A stretch of 64,000 nt of DNA from Georgenia faecalis (GTDB lineage Bacteria > Actinomycetota > Actinomycetes > Actinomycetales > Actinomycetaceae): NCBI RefSeq assembly GCF_003710105.1, contig NZ_CP033325.1:1798001-1862000 (forward strand), read 5' to 3'. A program made the translations under genes and the position numbers. Under the pieces are notes generated by a model that was given only the letters and a program-made list of their open reading frames with translations, did no database searches and was not told the origin of the DNA. Numbering within the stretch: the stretch's first letter is position 1; each line of letters starts with the position of its first letter. Below are positions 40,118 to 49,700 of this stretch, piece by piece.

Positions 40118-41896
40118 TCAGCCCTCGTCGGTCGCCGTCTTGGGCTTGGCGTCGACGCCGGCCTCGCGGCGCTGCTCCGGCGTGATGGGCGCCGGCGCCT
40201 GGGTGAGCGGGTCGTAGCCGCCCCCGGACTTGGGGAACGCGATGACGTCGCGGATCGAGTCCGCGCCGGTGAGCAGGGAGACGATCCGGTCCCAGCCGAA
40301 CGCGATGCCGCCGTGCGGCGGGGCGCCGTAGGCGAAGGCGTCGAGGAGGAAGCCGAACTTCTCCCGCGCCTCCTCCTCACCGATGCCCATGACGGCGAAC
40401 ACGCGCTCCTGGACGTCCCGGCGGTGGATACGGATCGACCCGCCGCCGATCTCGTTGCCGTTGCACACGATGTCGTAGGCGTAGGCGAGCGCCTCGCCGG
40501 GCGACTCCTCGAACCGGTCGATCCACTCCGGCGTCGGGGAGGTGAAGGCGTGGTGCACCGCGGTCCACGACCCGGACCCGACGGCGACGTCGTCGTCCTC
40601 GCCCGTGGGCTTGAACAGGGGCGCGTCGACGACCCAGAGGAAGGACCACTCGGAGGAGTCGATGAGGCCGGCCCGGCGGCCGATCTCCAGGCGGGCGGCG
40701 CCGAGCAGGGCGCGCGCCTCGGAGGGGCGGCCGGCGGCGAAGAACACGCAGTCGCCCGGCTGGGCGCCGACGGCCTCGGCGAGGCCGGCGCGCTCGGCCT
40801 CGGAGATGTTCTTGGCGACGGGCCCGCCCAGGGTGCCGTCCTCGGCGATGGTGACGTAGGCCAGGCCCTTCGCGCCGCGCTGCTTGGCCCACTCCTGCCA
40901 CGCGTCGAACGTGCGACGGGGCTGCGAGGCGCCGCCCGGCATGACGACGGCTCCGACGTAGGGGTTCTGGAAGACCCGGAACGGGGTGTCGGCGAAGTAC
41001 GCGGTGAGGTCGGTGAGCTCGAGGCCGAACCGCAGGTCCGGCTTGTCCGTGCCGTAGCGCGCCATCGCGTCGGCGTAGGTCATCCGCGGGATCGGCCCGG
41101 GGATGTCGTAGCCGATGAGCGACCACAGGGAGGCGAGCACCTGCTCGGCGACGGCGATGACGTCGTCCTGGTCGACGAAGCTCATCTCGACGTCGAGCTG
41201 GGTGAACTCCGGCTGGCGGTCCGCGCGGAAGTCCTCGTCGCGGTAGCAGCGGGCGATCTGGTAGTAGCGCTCCATGCCGGCGACCATGAGGAGCTGCTTG
41301 AACAGCTGGGGCGACTGCGGCAGGGCGTACCAGGCGCCCGGGGACAGGCGGGCCGGCACGAGGAAGTCGCGCGCCCCCTCCGGCGTGGAGCGGGTGAGCG
41401 TCGGGGTCTCGATCTCCACGAAGTCCTGGGCGTCGAGGACGCGGCGGGCCGCGGCGTTGGCCTGGGCGCGCAGGCGCAGGGCGTGCGCCGGTCCCTGGCG
41501 GCGCAGGTCGAGGTAGCGGTACTTGAGCCGGACCTCCTCCCCCACCTGCCCGCCGTCCTCGGCGTGCGCGGAGACCTGGAAGGGCAGCGGCGCGGCGGTG
41601 TTGAGGACGACGACGTCCTCGGCGATCACCTCGATCTCGCCGGTGGGCAGCGCCGGGTTGGCGTTGCCCTCGGGGCGCAGCGCGACCGCGCCGCGCACCT
41701 GGATGACGTACTCGCTGCGCAGCTCGTGGGCGACGTCCTCGTCCCGGATGACCACCTGGCAGATCCCGGAGGCGTCGCGCAGGTCGATGAAGGCGACCCC
41801 GCCGTGGTCCCGTCGGCGATCCACCCAGCCGGACAGGGTGATGGTGGTGCCGGCGTCGGCGGCGCGCAGGGAGCCTGCGGTGTGGGTGCGGAGCAC
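40118..41896 (-). CDS. aspS: Aspartyl-tRNA synthetase
   Basis: 592 residues. OB-fold anticodon domain (about 1-110), class II core with motif 2 [16 protein letters not shown], the bacterial GAD insertion (about 290-410), and motif 3 [14 protein letters not shown] at 41896 has GGAAGGAC seven bases upstream. No glutamine- or asparagine-specific synthetase lies nearby, so whether it is discriminating for tRNA-Asp cannot be said. Confidence 0.96.
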   Translation of the reverse strand: MLRTHTAGSLRAADAGTTITLSGWVDRRRDHGGVAFIDLRDASGICQVVIRDEDVAHELRSEYVIQVRGAVALRPEGNANPALPTGEIEVIAEDVVVLNTAAPLPFQVSAHAEDGGQVGEEVRLKYRYLDLRRQGPAHALRLRAQANAAARRVLDAQDFVEIETPTLTRSTPEGARDFLVPARLSPGAWYALPQSPQLFKQLLMVAGMERYYQIARCYRDEDFRADRQPEFTQLDVEMSFVDQDDVIAVAEQVLASLWSLIGYDIPGPIPRMTYADAMARYGTDKPDLRFGLELTDLTAYFADTPFRVFQNPYVGAVVMPGGASQPRRTFDAWQEWAKQRGAKGLAYVTIAEDGTLGGPVAKNISEAERAGLAEAVGAQPGDCVFFAAGRPSEARALLGAARLEIGRRAGLIDSSEWSFLWVVDAPLFKPTGEDDDVAVGSGSWTAVHHAFTSPTPEWIDRFEESPGEALAYAYDIVCNGNEIGGGSIRIHRRDVQERVFAVMGIGEEEAREKFGFLLDAFAYGAPPHGGIAFGWDRIVSLLTGADSIRDVIAFPKSGGGYDPLTQAPAPITPEQRREAGVDAKPKTATDEG

Positions 41897-42233
41897 GGGG
41901 GTCCTTCCGGTCGGGAGCGGGCGCACCGCGAGACGGGCGGGCGCGGCCACGATCCTAGTCACCCGGGGCCGCCGCGGCCCTCCCGCACTCCGCGGCCGGC
42001 CGCCGACGCGCGCGGGCTCAGGCCGGGGTGTGCGGGACCTCACCCCGCCCCCCTCTCGCCTACGGATGCCGACGACCGCTACGCTGGGGGTTCACTGGAG
42101 TGCACTAGACCGCCACCAGGCCCCGAGCGGATGTTCGCGCATTGAGTACCGGGCCCTTCTTGTTGCGGACGTGAGTCGCCGACCTGGCGACCCGCACTCC
42201 GCACCTCACGACGGGTTCCCCTTGACTGCCACC
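41897..42233. other. 337-base divergent intergenic region (aspS / DEAD-box helicase)
   Basis: The aspS side has the candidate -10 at 41952-41957. On the helicase side TACGCT (42080-42085) could be a -10, giving a leader near 145 bases. This leader holds the palindrome agtgcact (42099-42106), a four-codon reading frame ATG-TTC-GCG-CAT-TGA (42131-42145), and an in-frame GTG at 42171. No tRNA, riboswitch or repeat was recognised. Confidence 0.5.
41952..41957 (-). promoter_or_regulatory. Candidate -10 box of aspS
   Basis: TAGGAT on the minus strand with TGAC just before it, a good actinobacterial -10. The start would be near 41945, with a leader of about 50 bases. No -35 match. Confidence 0.4.
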
Positions 42234-44030
42234 ATGCCCTCGCACGCCTCCGCTGACCTCTCCGGCGCCGACTTCTCCGAGCTCGACATCACCGTCCCCA
42301 CGACGTTCGCCGACCTCGGGCTGCCCGAGCACCTGCTCTCCGCGGTGCTCGACCTCGGCTTCACCATCCCCACCGACATCCAGGCCGAGGCCATCCCCCG
42401 CCTGCTGTCCGGCCGCGACGTCGTGGGCATCGCCCAGACCGGCACCGGCAAGACCGCCGCGTTCGGCCTGCCGCTGCTCGCCGCCGTGGACGCCAACCGC
42501 GCCAGCGTCCAGGCGCTCGTGCTGGCCCCGACCCGCGAGCTCGCCGTCCAGGTGAGCGACGCCATCGCCTCCTTCGCGGCCCGCACGCCGAAGCTGCGCG
42601 TCCTGCCGATCTACGGCGGCTCGAGCTTCACGCCCCAGCTGCGCGGCCTGCGCGAGGGCGCCCAGGTGGTCGTCGGTACCCCGGGCCGGATCATCGACCT
42701 CATGGAGCGCGGCACCCTCGACCTCTCGGGCGTGCGCTTCCTCGTCCTCGACGAGGCCGACGAGATGCTCCGCATGGGCTTTGCCGACGACGTCGAGAAG
42801 ATCGCCGCCAACGTCCCCGCCAGCCGCCGCACGGCGCTGTTCTCCGCGACGATGCCGGCCGCCATCAAGAAGGTCGCCGCCACCCACCTCACCGACCCGG
42901 TGCGCGTCGCGGTCTCGCGGCCCTCCTCGACGACGGCCACGGTCCACCAGACCTTCGCCGTCGTCCCCTTCCGTCACAAGATCGGCGCGCTGGCCCGCGT
43001 CCTCGCCGTGAGCGACGCCGACGCCGCCATCGTCTTCGTGCGCACCAAGTCCGCCGCCGAGGAGGTCGCCCTCGAGCTCGCCGGCCGCGGTATCCAGGCC
43101 GCCGCCATCTCCGGCGACGTCGCGCAGCGCGAGCGGGAGAAGCTCATCGACCGCCTGCGCTCCGGCACCCTCGACGTCCTCGTCGCCACCGACGTGGCGG
43201 CCCGTGGCCTCGACGTCGAGCGCATCGGGCTCGTCGTCAACTTCGACGTCCCCCGCGAGGCGGAGGGCTACGTCCACCGGATCGGCCGCACCGGCCGCGC
43301 CGGGCGCAGCGGCGAGGCCCTCACCTTCCTCACCCCCCGTGAGCGCGGGCGCCTGTCGCAGATCGAGCGGCTCACCGGCACCGCCCTCGAGGAGATCCGG
43401 ATCCCCTCCCCCGCGGACGTCTCGGCGCACAAGGCCAACGTCATGCTCGCCGACGTCGAGGCCCGCCACGCGGCGGGACGCCTCGACCTGTACCGCGAGC
43501 TCATCGCGGTCCACGAGGCGCAGCACGGCATGGACGTCTACGAGCTCGCCGCGACCCTGCTCGCCATGGCCATCGGCGACGGCGGCCCGGGCACGGACGT
43601 CGTCGAGGCGCCGACCACCGAGTCGAGCGAGTTCGTCCAGGCGCGCTTCGACAGCGGCTCGGACCGCGAGCACGTCGCGGGCCGCGGTCGCTCCGGCGGC
43701 GCCCGGTCCGCCGGCACCGGCCCGCGCTACCGCGTCGAGGTCGGCCACCGCGACGGCGTCCAGCCCGGCGCGATCGTCGGCGCCATCACCGGCGAGGGCG
43801 GCCTGCGCGGCTCCGACCTGGGCAAGATCGACATCTTCCCCAGCTTCTCCCTCGTGGAGATCAACGCCGAGCTCGACGCCGAGGCGTCGCGCCGGATCGG
43901 TGCCGCCCGCGTCGCCGGCCGCCCGCTGCGGATCCGTCCCGACGCCGGACCCCGCCGCCCCCAGCGCGACGGTGGCCGGCCCGAGGGCCGCACCGAGCAC
44001 CGCGGCGGCGGGCACCGTTCCGCGCACTGA
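42234..44030 (+). CDS. DEAD-box RNA helicase, DeaD/CsdA type
   Basis: 598 residues. Q motif FADLGLPEHLL, motif I AQTGTGKTAAFGLPLL, motif II LDEADEMLRMGF, SAT, and motif VI YVHRIGRTGRAGR. The C-terminal DbpA RNA-binding domain (about 495-575, YRVEVGHRDGVQPGAIVGAI) and a basic Arg/Gly tail follow. DeaD proteins act in ribosome assembly and cold response. The start is uncertain: ATG 42234 has no ribosome site; TTG at 42222 and GTG at 42171 are in frame. A strong terminator follows. Confidence 0.93.
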   Translation: MPSHASADLSGADFSELDITVPTTFADLGLPEHLLSAVLDLGFTIPTDIQAEAIPRLLSGRDVVGIAQTGTGKTAAFGLPLLAAVDANRASVQALVLAPTRELAVQVSDAIASFAARTPKLRVLPIYGGSSFTPQLRGLREGAQVVVGTPGRIIDLMERGTLDLSGVRFLVLDEADEMLRMGFADDVEKIAANVPASRRTALFSATMPAAIKKVAATHLTDPVRVAVSRPSSTTATVHQTFAVVPFRHKIGALARVLAVSDADAAIVFVRTKSAAEEVALELAGRGIQAAAISGDVAQREREKLIDRLRSGTLDVLVATDVAARGLDVERIGLVVNFDVPREAEGYVHRIGRTGRAGRSGEALTFLTPRERGRLSQIERLTGTALEEIRIPSPADVSAHKANVMLADVEARHAAGRLDLYRELIAVHEAQHGMDVYELAATLLAMAIGDGGPGTDVVEAPTTESSEFVQARFDSGSDREHVAGRGRSGGARSAGTGPRYRVEVGHRDGVQPGAIVGAITGEGGLRGSDLGKIDIFPSFSLVEINAELDAEASRRIGAARVAGRPLRIRPDAGPRRPQRDGGRPEGRTEHRGGGHRSAH

Positions 44031-44044
44031 CCGACCCGCACGCT

Positions 44045-44081
44045 GAACGCCCCCGTACCGCCTCGCGGTACGGGGGCGTTC
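44045..44081. terminator. Bidirectional intrinsic terminator
   Basis: A perfect 16-bp stem (44045-44060 with 44066-44081) and a 5-base loop cctcg, lying 15 bases past the helicase stop and 8 bases beyond the stop of the convergent GTPase gene. It can serve both strands. Confidence 0.88.
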
Positions 44082-44088
44082 GTGCGTG

Positions 44089-45684
44089 TCAGCCCCGGGC
44101 GGTGCGCAGGGCGACGACGACGTCGTCGTAGCGCTCGAGCTCGTCCGCCAGGGGGACGAGGACGCCCCGCTCGACGGTCGCGTCGACCGCGCGGGTGAGC
44201 TCGCGGCGCACCGTCGCCGCCCGCCGCGAGGCGCGCCAGCGCGCGAGAAGGCGGCCGAGGACGGCGAGGAGGACCCCCGCCGCGACGCCCCCGAGGAGGA
44301 GCGCCGTCGGCCACGGGAGGGGGCCCGCCATCGGCGTCTCGGGGACGGGGAGCCGGAGGTACCCGGCGCCGGCGAGCCCACCGAGCCACAGGGCACCGGC
44401 GATCGCCGCGGTGAGGAAGAGCACCTGCAGGGCGCCGAGGGCGCGCCACCAGCCCGGGGTGCGCTCGGTACCCACGTCGGCGCGCGCCACGGTGCGGTCG
44501 AGCTCGTCGACCAGCCCAGGGACCCACCCCTCGGCGTCGGCGAGGACCTGGGAACGCCACCGCGGCGGCAGGTGCCGCGTGCTCGACCACACGAGCTCGT
44601 GGACGTCCGCGTGCACGGCGGCGCTGTGCGCGGACGACACCGGCGGCAGCGAGGTGGGCGCGGTGCCCGCGCCGTCGAGGTGGAGGCGGCGCAGCGGGTC
44701 GGGGCGCAGCCGGGCGACCCACCGCAGCGGCGGCCAGCCCACGTGCCGCACGGCCCGCCGCACGTAGGAGCGGCGCACCGCCTGCGCGACGGTCTCCACG
44801 CCGGCCGCCCGCGCGGCGGAGCGAACGAGGCCGTCGGCGGCCCGCGCGGGCACCGGGCCGGGGCGCGAGGCCGTGAGGTCGGCCCCGGACGCGGCGGCGA
44901 TGGCACCCGCCGCGGTGGCGACGTCCGCGCCGAGGCGGGCTCGGGCCGCGCGCCCCTCGCGGGCGACGGTCGCCAGCCGCGCGGTGAGGTCCGCGAGGCC
45001 CGCGCCGGTCCGGGCGGACGCGAGGAGCACCTCCACCGAGCCGAGCCCGTCCCGGGCGAGGAGCTCGCGCAGGTGGGCCACGACGCCGTCGACGTCGTCG
45101 GGGGCGAGCCGGTCCACCTGGTTGAGGACGACGAGGCTCACCTCGGCGTGCTCGGTCATCTGCTGGAGGTACTCCTCGTGGATGACGCCGTCGGCGTACT
45201 TCTGCGGGTCGACGACCCAGACGAGGACGTCGACGCGCTGGGCGAGCCGGGCGGCGACGGCCCGGTTCTCGGCCGACGTGGAGTCGATGTCGGGCAGGTC
45301 GAGCAGCACCAGGCCGTCGAGGTCGCGGTGCGCGCCGCGCTCGACGCGGTCCGGCACGTCGAGCCAGTCGAGGAGGTCCCCCGCGCTGTCCTCGCCCCAG
45401 ACGACGGCGAGGGGGCGCCGGGTGGTGGGGCGGCGGGCGTCCACCCGGGCCACGTCGGCGCCGACGAACCGGTTGAGCAGGCTCGACTTGCCGGAGCCGG
45501 TGGCCCCGAGGAACGCCGCGACGGTGAGCCCGGCGCCGAGGCGCTGGCGCTCGGCCGCGCGCTCGAGGACGTCCCGCGCGGGGGCGAGGACCTCCTCGGG
45601 CAGGCGCCCCTCGGCGCGCTCGACGGCGTGGCCGAGCTGGCCGAGCCGGGTCCCGAGGTCGGGTTCCGGGGCGCGCCGCCTCAC
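44089..45684 (-). CDS. Membrane-anchored GTPase, second of a tandem dynamin-like pair
   Basis: 531 residues. G1 LGATGSGKSSLLN (60-71), switch-region RRPTTRRP, G3 LLDLPDIDS, G4 LNQVDR. A helical middle region is followed by two membrane helices near the C terminus (LGALQVLFLTAAIAGALWLGG and TALLLGGVAAGVLLAVLG). GTG at 45684 overlaps the upstream GTPase stop (GTGA), so the pair is made together. The layout recalls DynA/DynB, tandem bacterial dynamins in Streptomyces sporulation septa; that link is inference. Confidence 0.8.
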   Translation of the reverse strand: MRRRAPEPDLGTRLGQLGHAVERAEGRLPEEVLAPARDVLERAAERQRLGAGLTVAAFLGATGSGKSSLLNRFVGADVARVDARRPTTRRPLAVVWGEDSAGDLLDWLDVPDRVERGAHRDLDGLVLLDLPDIDSTSAENRAVAARLAQRVDVLVWVVDPQKYADGVIHEEYLQQMTEHAEVSLVVLNQVDRLAPDDVDGVVAHLRELLARDGLGSVEVLLASARTGAGLADLTARLATVAREGRAARARLGADVATAAGAIAAASGADLTASRPGPVPARAADGLVRSAARAAGVETVAQAVRRSYVRRAVRHVGWPPLRWVARLRPDPLRRLHLDGAGTAPTSLPPVSSAHSAAVHADVHELVWSSTRHLPPRWRSQVLADAEGWVPGLVDELDRTVARADVGTERTPGWWRALGALQVLFLTAAIAGALWLGGLAGAGYLRLPVPETPMAGPLPWPTALLLGGVAAGVLLAVLGRLLARWRASRRAATVRRELTRAVDATVERGVLVPLADELERYDDVVVALRTARG

Positions 45685-47465
45685 CGGGACATCCCCGCGG
45701 CGTGCAGCCCGGCGCGGACGCGGTCGATGGCGGCGGCGACGGCCACGGGCGCCTCGCGGTCGATGCCCAGGGCGTCGAGCCGGCCCGTGTGGGCGTACGC
45801 CTCCTCGGCGAACAGCCGGCCCGTCCGCCGGCGCAGGTCCTCGCTCGCGGCGGCGGCCATCTCGCGCACGGCCTGGTCGCCGAAGACCATCTCGAGGACC
45901 TTCTGCCCGACGACGGCGGTGCCGCCGGCGACGCCGAACTCCGCGCCGGTGATGCCGCCGGAGAGGGCGAAGACGACGAGCATGAGGCTCACGCCCGAGA
46001 CGTTGACGCCGAGGGAGAGCATCCGGGCGCGGGTGCGCCGGTCCTCGCCCTCGGTGCGGACGCGGTCGAGGATCCCCTGCTGCCAGGCCCGGACCTCGAC
46101 CTCGACGCGTTCGGCGAGCCCGGCGCGGGCGCCGGCCGGGTCCGCCAGGGCGGCCTCCGGCGCGTCGAGGAGAGCCCGGCCGGCGGGGTCGGCCTGCCAG
46201 GCGCGGCGGGCGTCGAGCGCGGCGCGCTCGGCCTCGGCGACGATGAGCGTGACGAGGCCGGACTCCACCGCCTCGGCGACGCGGGTCTGCGGCGCGGGCC
46301 GCCCGCGGAAGGCGTCGGTGATGCGGTCGCGCAGGCGCCCGATCGAGGCCTCGAGGCTGCGGAACCACTCCCCCGTGCCGACGAACTCCTGCCACCGGGC
46401 GAGGACCTCGCCGCGCAGCAGCGTGCCGTCGGCCGTCGTGTCCATCACGCGCTCCACGGCGGCGGTGTAGGCGTCGTGGACGGCGTCGGCCAACGCGGTG
46501 GCCTCGGCCACCTGCTCGCCGGCGGCACCGGCCACCTCCTGGGCGCGGCCCAGCGCCGCGCCCACCGCGCCGAGCAGGGTCTGCCGGGCCACCGCGGCGC
46601 GCGTGTGGGCGTCCGCGGCGAGGCCCTGCAGCCAGGAGCGGACGTGGGCGACGTCGGCCTCGGGGAGCATGCCGCGGGTGTCCCGGGCGGTCTCGGAGAC
46701 GACGAAGAGCGGCGCGTGGGCGAGGTTCTCGGTGACGAGGTGCGCCGCGAGGTCCGCCCGCACGTCCGCGGCGTCACCGGGGGGCACCCGGTCGAGGACG
46801 ATGCCGACGACCACCCGGCGCGCGGCGGCCTCGCGCAGGAGCGCCCAGGGGACGGCGTCGGCGTACCGGGCCGCCGTGGTGACGAAGAGCCACAGGTCGG
46901 CCGCCGCGAGGAGCTGCGCCGCGAGGGCGCGGTTCTCGGAGACGACCGAGTCGATGTCGGGGGCGTCGAGGAGCGCGAGCCCGGGCGGGACGCTGTCGAC
47001 GGCGCGCAGCTCGAGCTCGGCGTGCATGGCCTCGCCCGTGCCGCCGGGCGCGGCGGGCCGGTCGGCGGCCCGCACCCGGGCGAGGTGCGGGAGGATCCGG
47101 CCGTCCTCGAACCAGGCGGCGTCGGCGGGGTGGTGGACGAGGACCGGGCGCCGCGTCGTCGGGCGGATCGCCGACGCGTAGGACACCTCGGCCCGCACGA
47201 GGGAATTGACCAGGGTCGACTTGCCCGCACCGGTCGACCCGCCGACGACGGCGAGCAGGGGCGCCTCGAGCGAGGCGAACCGGGGGATGACGTAGTCGTC
47301 GAGCTGGTCGACCACGCCGGACCGCAGGGCGCGCGACGCCGGGACGCCGGGGACCTCGAGCGGCAGGCGCACGTCGGCGAGGAGGGCGCTGAGGGCGCGC
47401 AGGGCGCTCACCGCCTCGGGCGCGCCGGGCTGGCCCGCCGCGCCGTCGGCCGGTGCGGTGCTCAT
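45681..47465 (-). CDS. Dynamin-like GTPase, first of a tandem pair
   Basis: 594 residues. G1 VVGGSTGAGKSTLVNSL (75-83 core), RPTTRRPVLVHH, G3 LLDAPDIDS (about 166-173). Long helical stalk-like middle, then a hydrophobic part (VNVSGVSLMLVVFALSGGIT and AEFGVAGGTAVVGQKVLE) that may enter the membrane. Shares with its partner the unusual APT/PTTRRP switch and PDIDS motif, so the two are probably diverged paralogues. ATG at 47465 overlaps the hisS stop (ATGA). Confidence 0.8.
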   Translation of the reverse strand: MSTAPADGAAGQPGAPEAVSALRALSALLADVRLPLEVPGVPASRALRSGVVDQLDDYVIPRFASLEAPLLAVVGGSTGAGKSTLVNSLVRAEVSYASAIRPTTRRPVLVHHPADAAWFEDGRILPHLARVRAADRPAAPGGTGEAMHAELELRAVDSVPPGLALLDAPDIDSVVSENRALAAQLLAAADLWLFVTTAARYADAVPWALLREAAARRVVVGIVLDRVPPGDAADVRADLAAHLVTENLAHAPLFVVSETARDTRGMLPEADVAHVRSWLQGLAADAHTRAAVARQTLLGAVGAALGRAQEVAGAAGEQVAEATALADAVHDAYTAAVERVMDTTADGTLLRGEVLARWQEFVGTGEWFRSLEASIGRLRDRITDAFRGRPAPQTRVAEAVESGLVTLIVAEAERAALDARRAWQADPAGRALLDAPEAALADPAGARAGLAERVEVEVRAWQQGILDRVRTEGEDRRTRARMLSLGVNVSGVSLMLVVFALSGGITGAEFGVAGGTAVVGQKVLEMVFGDQAVREMAAAASEDLRRRTGRLFAEEAYAHTGRLDALGIDREAPVAVAAAIDRVRAGLHAAGMSR

Positions 47466-48808
47466 GACGTCCCGCGCTCGGCCGCGACGACGCGCGGCCA
47501 CAGGTCGTCGGCGGGCGGGCGCCACGTCTGCGCGTCCGCGCCCACCTGGTCGCCGCTGCGGATGTCCTTGACCTCGTCGCCGTCGGCGCCGGGGAACCAC
47601 ACGTACGGGATGCCGCGGCGGTCCGCGTGCCGGATCTGCTTGCCGAACTTCGCCGCGGCCGGGGCCACCTCCACCGGCACGCCGCCGGCGCGCAGGCGCG
47701 CCGCGACGGCGTCGCTGGCGGGGCGGTCCTCCTCCGAGGCGACGGCGACAAGGACGGCGGCGGGCACCGCGCGGGTGGCGCGGGCGAGGTCCGCGCTGAG
47801 GATGCGCGCCACCAGCCGGCTCACGCCGATGGACAGCCCGACGCCCGGGTAGGTCCGGGAGCCGTCGGAGGCGAGGGAGTCGTACCGCCCACCCGAGCAG
47901 ATCGAGCCGAGGTCCTCGTGACCCACGAGCGTGGTCTCGTAGACCGACCCGGTGTAGTAGTCGAGGCCCCGGGCGATGGACAGGTCCGCGACCACGACGC
48001 CCGGGGCGCGCTCGGCGGCGGCGGTGACGAGCGCGACGAGCTCACCGAGCCCCTCCTCGAGGAGGTCGGTACGCACCCCCAGCGCGCGGACGCGGTCGGC
48101 GACGGACGCGTCCGTCCCGCTGATCGAGGCGAGGTCGAGGGCGGCGCGGGCCTGCTCCGGGGTGGCGCCGGCGTCGCGCTGGAGGAGCTCGGCGACGGCG
48201 TCCGGCCCGATCTTGGCGAGCTTGTCGATGGCACGCAGGGCGCCGTCGACGTCGTCCAGGCCGATGCCCTCGTAGAACCCCTGGGCGATCTTGCGGTTGT
48301 TCACCGCGATGCGCACCGGCGGGATGGGCAGGGCGCTCAGCGCCTCGGCCATGACCAGGGGCAGCTCCACCTCGTAGTGGAACGGCAGCGTGTCGGCGCC
48401 CACGACGTCGATGTCCGCCTGGGTGAACTCCCGGAAGCGCCCATCCTGGGGCCGCTCACCGCGCCACACCTTCTGGATCTGGTACCGCTTGAAGGGGAAC
48501 GCGAGGGTGCCCGCGTGCTCGAGTACGTACCGGGCGAGCGGGACGGTGAGGTCGAAGTGGAGCCCGAGGCGCTTGTCGCCGGCGTGGTCGTCCCCCGCCT
48601 CGCCCTGGAGCCGCGAGAGGACGTAGACCTCCTTGGACGTCTCCCCCTTGCGCAGCAGCTCGCCGAGCGGCTCGACCGCGCGCGTCTCGATGCCGGCGAA
48701 GGAGTGGAGCTCGAAGGTACGGCGCAGGACGTCGAGGACGTGGGCCTCGACGGCGCGGTCGGCGGGGAGCCACTCGGGGAATCCGGACAGGGGGGTAGGA
48801 CGTGCCAT
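47462..48808 (-). CDS. hisS: Histidyl-tRNA synthetase
   Basis: 448 residues, class II. Motif 2 RGERPQDGRFREFTQAD, the histidine loop ARGLDYYTGSVYE, motif 3 RYDSLASDGS and GVGLSIGVSRL. The C-terminal anticodon domain ends about residue 445. ATG at 48808 has GGGAAGAT about 10 bases upstream. It heads the hisS-GTPase-GTPase transcript. Confidence 0.95.
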   Translation of the reverse strand: MARPTPLSGFPEWLPADRAVEAHVLDVLRRTFELHSFAGIETRAVEPLGELLRKGETSKEVYVLSRLQGEAGDDHAGDKRLGLHFDLTVPLARYVLEHAGTLAFPFKRYQIQKVWRGERPQDGRFREFTQADIDVVGADTLPFHYEVELPLVMAEALSALPIPPVRIAVNNRKIAQGFYEGIGLDDVDGALRAIDKLAKIGPDAVAELLQRDAGATPEQARAALDLASISGTDASVADRVRALGVRTDLLEEGLGELVALVTAAAERAPGVVVADLSIARGLDYYTGSVYETTLVGHEDLGSICSGGRYDSLASDGSRTYPGVGLSIGVSRLVARILSADLARATRAVPAAVLVAVASEEDRPASDAVAARLRAGGVPVEVAPAAAKFGKQIRHADRRGIPYVWFPGADGDEVKDIRSGDQVGADAQTWRPPADDLWPRVVAAERGTS

Positions 48809-48861
48809 ACCGGTGATCTTCCCACCTCGTCACGGGGGTCCGCGAGGCGGCGCGGGTGATC

Positions 48862-49566
48862 TCAGACGCGCAGGGCGGCGGCGAGGTAGGGGTTCGCGGC
48901 GCGCTCCGCGCCGACCGAGCTCGTGGGACCGTGCCCGGGCAGGATCGTCGTGCTGTCGGGGAACCGGGCGGCGATCGCCCGCAGGGTGGCGTTGTGGGCC
49001 TGCGGATCGCCGCCGGGCAGGTCGGTGCGCCCGACGGAGCCGGCGAAGAGCACGTCGCCCGTGAGGACGACGTCGGCGTCGGGCGGCGTCCCGTGGGGCC
49101 CGGGCTCCCCTCGGGCCGCCCCGACCAGGACGAGCAGGGTGCTCCCGGGCGTGTGGCCCGGGGCGGGGACGGCCTCGACCACGACGCCGTCGACGAGCTC
49201 GTGCCGCCCCGGGGCCAGAACCGCCGGGTGGGCCGGGGTGCGCCAAGGGGTCGCCGCCAGCGACCGGAACAGGTCCACCATCGGGCTCCCGAGCCAGGCG
49301 GCCGGGTCGTCGAGGCGGGGCAGGTCCGCCTCGGCGACGAGGACCGGGGCGTCCCCGGCGACCTCCGCGGCGTCCCACAGGTGGTCGGGGTGGCCGTGCG
49401 TGACGGCGACGGCGCCCACCACCAGGCCGTGGCGCTCGAGCGCGCCGCGTACCACCCCCGCCGAGCCGGCCCCCGGGTCGACGACGAGCGCGGGGCGCCC
49501 CGGCCCGGCGGCGACGACGTAGCAGTTGGCCTCGAGCACGGGCGCGAGGACGCGCTGGATGAGCAT
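48862..49566 (-). CDS. MBL-fold metallo-hydrolase, glyoxalase II-like
   Basis: 234 residues. Metal-binding THGHPDHL (His57, His59, Asp61, His62), APGHTPGS, LTGDVLFAGSVGRTDL and LPGHGPTSS. Homologues at this place beside hisS are annotated as hydroxyacylglutathione-hydrolase-like; since actinobacteria use mycothiol, the natural thioester is unclear. ATG at 49566 with GGTGAGG just upstream. Confidence 0.88.
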   Translation of the reverse strand: MLIQRVLAPVLEANCYVVAAGPGRPALVVDPGAGSAGVVRGALERHGLVVGAVAVTHGHPDHLWDAAEVAGDAPVLVAEADLPRLDDPAAWLGSPMVDLFRSLAATPWRTPAHPAVLAPGRHELVDGVVVEAVPAPGHTPGSTLLVLVGAARGEPGPHGTPPDADVVLTGDVLFAGSVGRTDLPGGDPQAHNATLRAIAARFPDSTTILPGHGPTSSVGAERAANPYLAAALRV

Positions 49567-49614
49567 GACCTCACCGTAGGGCCGGTCCGGCCGACAACCG
49601 GCCCGCGAGACGGC

Positions 49615-49643
49615 GGAACGCGCGCGACGGACCCGCCTAGACT
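49615..49643 (+). promoter_or_regulatory. Candidate promoter of the peptidyl-prolyl isomerase gene
   Basis: GGAACG (49615-49620), 17-base spacer, TAGACT (49638-49643). The -10 is a good actinobacterial match; the -35 looks more like an ECF-type GGAAC, so the sigma factor is unclear. Leader about 50 bases. Confidence 0.4.
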
Positions 49644-49700
49644 GTCGGCGATCAGTCGTCGCGATGACGCACGTCACGTCGTCGCTCGTGAGGAGGTCGG

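Noticed and set aside
44089-47465. Phage-defence island around the GTPase pair
   Set aside because: No nuclease, integrase, restriction gene or other defence marker lies nearby; the neighbours are hisS and aspS.
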